10,105 nt of DNA from Bacteroidales bacterium. Lineage in GTDB: Bacteria; Bacteroidota; Bacteroidia; Bacteroidales; VadinHA17. Each line of letters begins with the position of its first letter. The first letter of the stretch is position 1. Below are positions 1 to 5,448 of this stretch, in pieces. The notes under the pieces were generated by a model. That model was given only the letters and a program-made list of their open reading frames with translations, was not told where the DNA came from and did not search any database. The stretch lies in the NCBI GenBank assembly GCA_031285575.1, contig JAITVX010000165.1, forward strand, positions 1-10,105, read 5' to 3'. The translations under genes were made by a program, and so were the position numbers.

Positions 1-1081
1 CCCAGTATGTTGTCAGTCCCGGAAATAGAGGTGTTATACTCTTTTTATTCTTTCTTACATGGTTGGGATTCCTTGCTGAATTGGCTACCATTTCATAAGT
101 TCCAATGTTGCGCAGGTTACTGTTCATACGATGCAGGAAATCTTTGTAGTTGACATATCTGTCCATTGTGAATAAGAGTTGGTTTACACCACGGTACTTA
201 TCGATTATAGCCTGCGCTTCCGGTTCTACCTTTATCGAATACAGCACGGATGTCTTTGCTCGCCGGTATTCTATCCGCCCATTAACCACCTCTTTTATTT
301 GAAGCAGGTCAACAATGTTTATTCCGCCGAGATAAAAAATAAGCATAAACAGATCGCGGTATTTTTCCTGTGCCGGTTCACATGGATAATCTCGTAACTG
401 ACGTAGCTGAGCGAGCGTCAATGCCCTTTTAGCCGTTTTCTCATGGATAATCTTAAAGCGTCTGAACGGATATGAAGCCATGCTGATAATATTATAGTCG
501 ATAGCATCATTATACACCGCGCGTATGTTGCGAAGATGTATCGCTGTTGAATTAACGGCAAGTCCGTCTTTTCGCAGAAGACTCTCGAAATTTTTTAACC
601 ATGCAATTGTTATATCCTCAAATTTCAGTGAGTTAATGTCGTGATACTTTGCAATTTTTGTTAACGTTTCACGATAAACACTTGCTGTTCCCTGCCTGTT
701 GCACCGCTCAATAAATGATTTGAAATGTTCTGCCACAAGTCCACGATTGTCATTTTTCCCTGTAATTTGATTTTGAACGTAGTTTTTAATTTGCGTAGCT
801 GTTGTGTATGAATTTATTGTACCATCCAAAACGAGAGTATTTATATATTGCTGTACAGTATGCAGTTTCTCTGAAATTATGCTGTTAAGAGCTTTGTATC
901 CGGTACATGTCTTTTTGATGTGCGGATCAGTTTCTCCATCTCCGGAATTCCACTGTTCAGGCTTTATAAACACCCCTGTAGGCATCAGTGCACTTGTTCC
1001 CTTGTGCGATAGCGACAACTTGATATGATATCGTCCATCCCTTGTCGGCCTGTTATCAAAATAAAATTTAGCTCGTGCCAT
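1..1081 (-). CDS. Tyrosine recombinase (phage/ICE-type site-specific integrase), C-terminus cut by window edge
   Basis: The reading frame runs from ATG at 1081 to the left edge (360 full codons, no stop), starting MARAKFYFDNRPTRDGRYHI. It has the Bacteroidota integrase layout: an N-terminal arm-binding region (about 1-100), a SAM-like core-binding domain (about 115-210, with FKSFIERC and an IHLRNIRAVYNDAID helix), and the start of the catalytic domain (about 218 on, LTLAQLRQLRD, then FMLIFYLGGINIVDLLQIK). The box I Arg of the G-x-R motif is replaced by Asn (about N245), as in a known Bacteroidota subgroup. YRRAKT (K about 266) would be the beta-hairpin Lys. The visible end, LTTYW, is where box II (RHxxR-like) should follow, so about 50 residues with the catalytic His, Arg and Tyr lie outside. 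Its place beside the 3' end of a tRNA suggests it catalyses integration and excision of an element extending left. Family assignment is confident; whether it is active is unknown. Confidence 0.93.
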   Translation of the reverse strand, partial: MARAKFYFDNRPTRDGRYHIKLSLSHKGTSALMPTGVFIKPEQWNSGDGETDPHIKKTCTGYKALNSIISEKLHTVQQYINTLVLDGTINSYTTATQIKNYVQNQITGKNDNRGLVAEHFKSFIERCNRQGTASVYRETLTKIAKYHDINSLKFEDITIAWLKNFESLLRKDGLAVNSTAIHLRNIRAVYNDAIDYNIISMASYPFRRFKIIHEKTAKRALTLAQLRQLRDYPCEPAQEKYRDLFMLIFYLGGINIVDLLQIKEVVNGRIEYRRAKTSVLYSIKVEPEAQAIIDKYRGVNQLLFTMDRYVNYKDFLHRMNSNLRNIGTYEMVANSARNPNHVRKNKKSITPLFPGLTTYW

Positions 1082-1087
1082 GTTTTA

Positions 1088-1147
1088 TAGATTTTTTGTA
1101 GATTTTATCGTGCATTAATGAGTAAAAATAAGCTAAAATGAGCAAAA
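1088..1147. repeat. Short direct repeats upstream of the integrase gene
   Basis: TAGATTTT occurs at 1088-1095 and 1099-1106 (period 11 bp). AATGAGTAAAA at 1117 recurs as AATGAGCAAAA at 1137 (period 20 bp). They lie between the integrase start and the tRNA, where recombinase arm-type or accessory-protein sites would be expected. The function is inferred from position only. Confidence 0.5.
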
Positions 1148-1167
1148 CCGATGATATTAAAATCGAA

Positions 1168-1213
1168 ATAAGCGTTATAAAAACGGCTTTTATACCTATT
1201 TTATAACGCTTAT
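1168..1213. repeat. 15-bp perfect inverted repeat between integrase and tRNA-Val
   Basis: ATAAGCGTTATAAAA at 1168-1182 is exactly inverted at 1199-1213, with a 16-nt loop. The loop holds another TTTTATA (1188-1194), so TATAAAA at 1176-1182 could pair with either of two TTTTATA copies spaced 11 bp apart. On the minus strand the hairpin lies 30 nt past the tRNA 3' end and is followed by TTCGATTTT, so it could terminate the tRNA transcript. It could also be a recombinase or excision-factor site in the attachment region. The sequence alone does not decide. Confidence 0.7.
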
Positions 1214-1242
1214 CTGCGTGAATTTCAATAATCTATTTCCTG

Positions 1243-1317
1243 TGAGGCGTGCTGGAATCGAACAAGCGACCTCTTGCCTGTCAAGCAAGCGCTCTAAACC
1301 AACTGAGCTAACGTCTC
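1243..1317 (-). tRNA. tRNA-Val (anticodon GAC), with two stem mismatches in the 3' half
   Basis: The minus strand folds as a 75-nt cloverleaf: acceptor GAGACGT/ACGCCTC, D-arm GCTC..GAGC with AGTTGG, anticodon arm CTTGC-TTGACAG-GCAAG (anticodon GAC, read as Val; U33 present), variable loop AGGTC, and T-arm GCTTG-TTCGATT-CCAGC, discriminator A. No CCA is encoded. Two pairs fail: A4 with C (1314/1247) in the acceptor stem and T with C (1264/1254) in the T stem. Changing one base each in the 3' half restores both pairs. A near-perfect promoter precedes it. The integrase gene lies beyond its 3' end, so the 3' half may be element-derived sequence restored by integration. Confidence 0.88.
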
Positions 1318-1325
1318 AATTGCTG

Positions 1326-1356
1326 CAAATGTAGTGCTTTTTTAATATTTACCAAA
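1326..1356 (-). promoter_or_regulatory. Bacteroidota-type promoter of tRNA-Val
   Basis: On the minus strand TTTG (1356-1353) is followed after 19 bp by TACATTTG (1333-1326), matching the Bacteroidota primary sigma factor consensus TTTG-N19-21-TAnnTTTG. The predicted transcription start, about 5-6 nt further, falls only a few bases before the tRNA 5' end at 1317. Confidence 0.8.
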
Positions 1357-1389
1357 CTCATGCAATATCAGTTAAACATCACCGTCGAG

Positions 1390-1478
1390 GCTGCCGAAAA
1401 CTCTTTGCAGCAATGGAGTTACTCTGGCCTTTCTATGCTGCCGAAAACTCTTTGCAGTAATGGAGTTACTCTGGCCTT
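1390..1478. repeat. 42-bp tandem duplication (period 47 bp) at the 3' end of the DUF4197 gene
   Basis: Positions 1390-1431 and 1437-1478 are 42-bp direct copies with one difference (C at 1411, T at 1458), separated by TCTAT. In the DUF4197 gene the unit encodes the conserved tail KARVTPLLQRVFGS. The 47-bp period is not a multiple of three, so reading frame is lost in the second copy and translation stops at 1419-1421. Without the duplication the gene would read through to a stop at 1372-1374. Confidence 0.95.
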
Positions 1479-2132
1479 GGCGTCTTTCCGTATTTTAAAT
1501 TCTTCCGATTCTACCTTAATAAAGACTCCGTCAAGGGCTTTGGTTGTAAGATAGTCGTTCAGGTCGGTATTTACAGGTTTAAGGTTTGCAAGCTTTGCCA
1601 GTATATTCCATTTTCCTACCATGGTATCCCATGAATCTGCTGCCGATACATTTCCAATAATGGCTTTTTGTGTTGATGCTTCAATTTTAGGTTTGTATAG
1701 CGAGTAGAGTTCGTTGTATGTTGTGTTTTTAAGGTATGAGGTGGCTGCATTGTCGGCGCCGTTCAGTATGTTGAAACCATCTGTTACTGTCATTTGTTTT
1801 ATGCTGCCTGCAAACACGGGGACAATTTCACGGGCGGCATCTTCGGCAGCTCTGTTTATGCTGAGGATAACATCGTCAACCAGCTTGTCAATTCCCGGTA
1901 TCATCGATATGTTGTCAATAATTACACCGGCTTCTTCGGGTAAAAGAATTTTAACGGCAGCATCGGCAAAGTAACCGTTTTCCGCCGACAGTATTGCCGA
2001 CGAATTGGTGGCTCCGGTAATAAGGGCTTCCTTTAATCCATCGATTACTTCGTTCTCCGTTAATGCCGGAAGACCTGATTCGTCGCACGACGCCAACGAA
2101 AGAATAAATGCGGCAACAAGTAATTTTTTCAT
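1419..2132 (-). CDS. DUF4197 family lipoprotein with altered C-terminal tail
   Basis: 237 residues from ATG at 2132. The first 16 residues are a lipoprotein signal peptide (MKKLLVAAFILSLASC: Lys pair, hydrophobic core, lipobox LASC with Cys16), so it is probably anchored in the outer or inner membrane facing the periplasm. The rest matches my memory of DUF4197, which has no known biochemical role: N-terminal ALTENEVIDGLKEAL, GYFADAAVKILLPEE, a central helical region, YLTTKALDGVF, and a C-terminal VTPLLQRVFG. Family members normally end just after the VFG motif. Here a 47-bp duplication changes the last residues from a predicted SLDGDV to SIERPE, apparently without touching the domain. It is divergent from the LptF/LptG-family gene, and a TATATTTG element lies about 100 bp upstream. 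The gene is probably still functional. Confidence 0.88.
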   Translation of the reverse strand: MKKLLVAAFILSLASCDESGLPALTENEVIDGLKEALITGATNSSAILSAENGYFADAAVKILLPEEAGVIIDNISMIPGIDKLVDDVILSINRAAEDAAREIVPVFAGSIKQMTVTDGFNILNGADNAATSYLKNTTYNELYSLYKPKIEASTQKAIIGNVSAADSWDTMVGKWNILAKLANLKPVNTDLNDYLTTKALDGVFIKVESEEFKIRKDAKARVTPLLQRVFGSIERPE

Positions 2133-2229
2133 GTCTTTCAGTTTTTAATTGTTATGTTTTGCTTCATTTTATAATACATCAGAGAATAATGCGAATCTAT
2201 TGTTGAACAGGTTAAACACAGCGGGGTTG

Positions 2230-2237
2230 CAAATATA
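2230..2237 (-). promoter_or_regulatory. Possible -7 element for the DUF4197 gene
   Basis: The minus strand reads TATATTTG, matching TAnnTTTG, about 98 nt before the ATG at 2132. No convincing -33 TTTG is seen 19-21 bp upstream, so this is a weak call. Confidence 0.4.
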
Positions 2238-2298
2238 TAAAATATGTCTTGCCCGGTAACACTATTTTAATTAAACATGCAATTTTGTAAAATTGTTC

Positions 2299-2306
2299 TA
2301 ACTTTG
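2299..2306 (+). promoter_or_regulatory. -7 element for the LptF/LptG-family gene
   Basis: TAACTTTG matches TAnnTTTG and lies 17 nt before the GTG start at 2324, so transcription would start about 11-13 nt before the codon and the leader would be very short. A clear -33 element at the right distance is not seen. Confidence 0.55.
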
Positions 2307-2323
2307 CCTGTAAAAATACTGAT

Positions 2324-3814
2324 GTGTTAAAGAAAGTTGACAGTTTTGTTCTTAAATCGTTCATAGGTCCGCTGATACTGACATTTTTCATCGTGCTTAT
2401 CATACTGCTGCTGCAGTTTCTGTGGCTGTATGTTGACGATTTGGCGGGCAAAGGCTTGGGAGCAACTGTTCTGGTCGAGCTGCTTTATCATTTTTCCCTC
2501 ACGTTTGTGCCAATGGCCTTGCCGCTGGCCATACTGCTTGCGTCGCTGATGACATTCGGCAACATGGGCGAATTCAGCGAACTTGCAGCGCTTAAAGCAT
2601 CGGGAATATCGCTGCAGAGAATAATGGCGCCGCTTATCGTATTTATGGCAATACTGTCCATCGTTTCGTTCTTTTTCTCAAACAACGTACTGCCATATTC
2701 CACGGCAAAGGCCAAAACGCTGCTGTACGACATAAAGCGGAAAAAGCCCGACATAAACCTTCAGGCCGGAACTTTTTACAGCGGAGTGCCCAATTTCAGC
2801 ATAAAGGTAACATCGAAAGACCCGGTTACAAACAGCCTCTACAAGATAATTATATACGACCACAGGGAACAGCGCGGCAACGTTTCGGTTACGCTGGCCG
2901 ACTCGGGCTTCATGAGCACAACATCCGACGGTTCGGGGCTGGTGATGACGCTTTTCAGCGGTTATTCGTTCAACGAAATGGCCGACAGGAACACCGACAG
3001 CGAAAGCCAGGCACATGCCTCGCGGAAAGACTACTTCCGCGAACAGACAATAGTCATACCTCTGTCGGGATTCGACCTCGAGAGAAGCCGCGACGGAGTG
3101 TTCAAGTCAAACGCATCGATGCTTACAATGAACGAGCTGTCGCATTATATCGATTCGATAGGAACGGCTTATAACAACAAGGTTAAGGAACATTACAACG
3201 AATACAGGTCGCAGAAGATATACCGCCTCAACAGCATGGACTACCTGATGAAAATACCCGAATACGACAGCGGTACTCCGGCCGAAACAGATGTATTCGA
3301 CGTGTATGGCCTGCTCGACTCGCTGCCGCCGGTTGAACGGAAAAACGCCATCACAAGAGCCATCGACTACATAAAGGACAGCAACACTTATCTCTCGCAA
3401 ACCGGCGAATCGCACTACTGGGACATAAAAATACTGAAACAGTACGAAATACAGTGGAACAAAAAACTTACCATGTCGTTTGCCTGTCTTGTTTTCTTTT
3501 TCATCGGTGCACCGCTTGGCGCAATAATCCGCAAGGGAGGCCTCGGAATGCCATCAATAATATCGGTGCTGTTTTTTGTTGTTTACTACGTAATATCGCT
3601 TTCGGGCGAAAAACTGTCGGAAGAAAACATAATCGGAACCTTTACCGGCGTATGGGCAGCCTCCTACATACTGCTTCCGATAGGGGTATTCCTTACGTAC
3701 AAGGCCGCTACCGACTCGTCGATAATGAACGCCGACACATATCTCGCGGCCTTTAAAAAGATGAAGCAGCTGGCAGGCATGCTTTACAGGAAAACAGGTT
3801 TCCCCGGAAATTAA
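2324..3814 (+). CDS. LptF/LptG-family permease (lipopolysaccharide export, YjgP/YjgQ)
   Basis: 496 residues starting at GTG. The protein has the LptF/LptG layout: three N-terminal membrane segments (about 15-37, 51-79, 101-119), a long periplasmic beta-rich domain (about 120-380), and three C-terminal membrane segments (about 383-401, 410-427, 440-458). The cytoplasmic stretch GEFSELAALKASGISLQRIMAP is the coupling-helix region typical of the family; C-terminal GAPLGAIIRKGGLGMP is also typical. In known systems LptF and LptG pair with the ATPase LptB to pull LPS from the inner membrane toward LptC/LptA. No other lpt gene is in the window, so it cannot be assigned to F or G. The start is GTG because no in-frame ATG lies near the conserved beginning LKKVDSFVLKSF; an out-of-frame ATG-TGT-TAA at 2322-2330 overlaps it. 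No Shine-Dalgarno sequence is present. Confidence 0.93.
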   Translation: MLKKVDSFVLKSFIGPLILTFFIVLIILLLQFLWLYVDDLAGKGLGATVLVELLYHFSLTFVPMALPLAILLASLMTFGNMGEFSELAALKASGISLQRIMAPLIVFMAILSIVSFFFSNNVLPYSTAKAKTLLYDIKRKKPDINLQAGTFYSGVPNFSIKVTSKDPVTNSLYKIIIYDHREQRGNVSVTLADSGFMSTTSDGSGLVMTLFSGYSFNEMADRNTDSESQAHASRKDYFREQTIVIPLSGFDLERSRDGVFKSNASMLTMNELSHYIDSIGTAYNNKVKEHYNEYRSQKIYRLNSMDYLMKIPEYDSGTPAETDVFDVYGLLDSLPPVERKNAITRAIDYIKDSNTYLSQTGESHYWDIKILKQYEIQWNKKLTMSFACLVFFFIGAPLGAIIRKGGLGMPSIISVLFFVVYYVISLSGEKLSEENIIGTFTGVWAASYILLPIGVFLTYKAATDSSIMNADTYLAAFKKMKQLAGMLYRKTGFPGN

Positions 3815-3854
3815 GCAGTTTTGTACTTCTGTTGTAACGAAAACCTGTTAAGTA

Positions 3855-3871
3855 AACAGACGCGGTCTGTT
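3855..3871 (+). terminator. Short hairpin downstream of the LptF/LptG-family gene, possible terminator
   Basis: AACAGAC (3855-3861) and GTCTGTT (3865-3871) form a perfect 7-bp stem with a GCG loop, 41 nt after the stop codon. The following GCTTTATTT is only moderately T-rich. GTCTGTT recurs at 3889-3895, so the left arm could pair with either copy. The right side overlaps the presumed recF -33 region. Confidence 0.4.
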
Positions 3872-3902
3872 GCTTTATTTCCGAAGAAGTCTGTTATCTT
3901 TG
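3870..3902 (+). promoter_or_regulatory. Candidate recF promoter
   Basis: TTG (3870-3872) and TATCTTTG (3895-3902) are separated by 22 bp, slightly longer than the usual Bacteroidota spacing. The -7 element matches TAnnTTTG exactly. It would give a leader of about 83 nt before the ATG at 3992. The leader contains a possible TGGCAG...CTGCCA stem. Confidence 0.6.
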
Positions 3903-3991
3903 CTGCGCGGTGGCAGGGTGTGCGTTTCGTTCTGTTTATTCAGCCCGGCTGCCAGTTGCTTAACATGTTTTAAAACCGGATAGCCACGCAA

Positions 3992-5119
3992 ATGTATCTG
4001 AAAAACCTTGTACTTAACAATTTCAAGAACTACGAACTTGTTGAAATAGAATTTTCGCCCAGGATAAACTGCTTAGCCGGCGCAAACGGCGTGGGGAAAA
4101 CAAACATACTCGATGCCATTCACTACCTGTCGCTGGCCAAAAGTTTCTTTAACGGCATCGACAGCATGAACATACGCCACGGCGAAGAGTGCTTCAGCAT
4201 ACAGGGCGAGATGCTGCGCGGCGGCGATGCGGAGCGTATTTACTGCTCGTTTCACAGGCAGAAGCAGAAGGCGCTGAGGCGCAACGGGAAGGAGTACAGG
4301 AAGCTGTCGGAGCATGTTGGCCGCTACCCGGTGGTGATGATTTCGCCGGCCGACAGCCTGCTGATTACGGGTGGCAGCGAAGAGCGGCGAAGGTTTATGA
4401 ACCGTATTATAAGCCAGTACGATGCCGTTTACCTCGAGTCGGTTGTGCAGTATAACAGGGCGGTTATGCAGCGCAACAGGATGCTGAAAGACTTTAAGGC
4501 CGCCGGCAGGTGCGACGCCGACCTGCTTGCGGTGTGGGACGCACAGCTGGCTACGCATGGCAGTTACATACACAGCACCCGCAGGAAACTTGTTGACGAC
4601 CTGAAGCCGGTTTTCCAGCAATACTATTCGCTCATATCGTCTTCAAAAGAAACCGTGAGGCTCGATTATGTTTCGCATCTCGACGGGGGCAGTTTCGAGC
4701 AGCTGCTGGCCGAAAGCCTTAAAAAAGATCTGTATCTCGAATACACCACCGCCGGGGTGCACAAGGACAACCTGTCGCTCGAAATGGACGGCTTTCAGGT
4801 GAAGGCAACCGGGTCGCAGGGGCAGCAGAAAACGTTCCTTGCGGCACTCAAACTTGCAAAGTTCGACTACATAAGGCGCATGGCAGGGCACAGGCCGATG
4901 CTGCTGCTCGACGATATTTTCGACAAGTTCGACGCCGGGCGCGTGGAGCAGATAATGCATATTGTGAGCGGCGACACGTTCGGGCAGATTTTTATTACCG
5001 ACACTCACTGCAGCAGGCTGCACAGCATATTGCCGGCAAACGGCGCCGGGTACAGGCTGTTCGGCATATCTGAAAATACCGTAAGCGAAATAAACACCGT
5101 TAACAATGAGACGAAGTAA
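3992..5119 (+). CDS. recF: DNA replication and repair protein RecF
   Basis: 375 residues, normal RecF length. The start MYLKNLVLNNFKNYE is the usual SMC-like N-terminus. Walker A is GANGVGKT (residues 30-37), the signature region is GSQGQQKT (about 274-281), and Walker B is LLLDDIFDKFD (304-314, Asp307/Asp308). The C-terminal part FGQIFITDTHCSRL contains the His-loop region. RecF binds gapped DNA in an ATP-dependent way and, with RecO and RecR, helps load RecA at single-strand gaps; it acts in the cytoplasm at the nucleoid. Its last 14 bases overlap the start of the DUF721/DciA gene, a conserved pairing that suggests co-transcription and translational coupling. A TAnnTTTG promoter lies about 90 bp upstream. 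No Shine-Dalgarno sequence is visible. Confidence 0.97.
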   Translation: MYLKNLVLNNFKNYELVEIEFSPRINCLAGANGVGKTNILDAIHYLSLAKSFFNGIDSMNIRHGEECFSIQGEMLRGGDAERIYCSFHRQKQKALRRNGKEYRKLSEHVGRYPVVMISPADSLLITGGSEERRRFMNRIISQYDAVYLESVVQYNRAVMQRNRMLKDFKAAGRCDADLLAVWDAQLATHGSYIHSTRRKLVDDLKPVFQQYYSLISSSKETVRLDYVSHLDGGSFEQLLAESLKKDLYLEYTTAGVHKDNLSLEMDGFQVKATGSQGQQKTFLAALKLAKFDYIRRMAGHRPMLLLDDIFDKFDAGRVEQIMHIVSGDTFGQIFITDTHCSRLHSILPANGAGYRLFGISENTVSEINTVNNETK

Positions 5120-5396
5120 AACAATAACGATTGCCGAGGCCATCGGCGATTTTGTAAAGGAAACCGGGCTCGACGGAAAGCTTGCCGAAACATCGCTCAT
5201 AAATTCGTGGGAGGAGATTACCGGCAGGGCAATAAGCAGCCGCACATCGAAAATTTACATAAAAGACCGTGTTCTTTACGTGCACCTCAACTCGTCGGTT
5301 GCACGAAACGAGCTTCACATGCTTAGAGATTCGCTCAGAGGCCGGCTGAACGAAAAGGCCGGCCGCGAGGTAATAAAAGATATTGTTTTCAGGTAA
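5106..5396 (+). CDS. DUF721 domain protein (DciA-type)
   Basis: 96 residues from ATG at 5106, overlapping the recF end (stop 5117-5119) by 14 bp in another frame. The sequence MRRSKTITIAEAIGDFVKETGLDGKLAETSLINSWEEITGRAISSRT fits the Bacteroidota DUF721 family: a basic start, an ALPHA-helical segment with the conserved Trp at about 39 (SWEEITG), then a short KH-like beta-alpha part (IYIKDRVLYVHLNSSVARNELHMLR). Length is typical of Bacteroidota members. DciA of other bacteria is the ancestral loader or operator of the replicative helicase DnaB, and its gene often sits beside recF and dnaA/dnaN. The helicase-loader role here is inferred from family and neighbourhood. It is the last plus-strand gene before a convergent ABC exporter gene, 30 bp away. 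Confidence 0.88.
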   Translation: MRRSKTITIAEAIGDFVKETGLDGKLAETSLINSWEEITGRAISSRTSKIYIKDRVLYVHLNSSVARNELHMLRDSLRGRLNEKAGREVIKDIVFR

Positions 5397-5417
5397 TGGC
5401 GTGCGGCGGTTTAAAAC

Positions 5418-5448
5418 GGCCGGCGCTTATGCCTGCGCAGCGCCGGCC
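5418..5448 (-). terminator. Intrinsic terminator overlapping the end of the ABC exporter gene
   Basis: GGCCGGCGC (5418-5426) and GCGCCGGCC (5440-5448) form a perfect 9-bp GC stem with a 13-nt loop. In minus-strand sense it is followed by GTTTTAAACC, a short U-tract. The right arm and the loop lie inside the last seven codons of the exporter gene (stop at 5427-5429). From the plus side it comes shortly after the DUF721 gene, so it may also reduce read-through that way, though there is no T-run on that side. Confidence 0.7.

Noticed and set aside
179..1028. Short plus-strand open frames across the integrase region
   Set aside because: They lie opposite a continuous 360-codon integrase frame and have no recognisable content.
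1243..1317. tRNA as a pseudogene
   Set aside because: Two mismatches are suspicious, but the anticodon arm, D arm and T loop are intact and the promoter is near-perfect, so it is kept as a probably working tRNA.
1360..1554. Plus-strand 64-codon frame with an internal repeat
   Set aside because: It is the antisense reading of the duplicated DUF4197 gene end.
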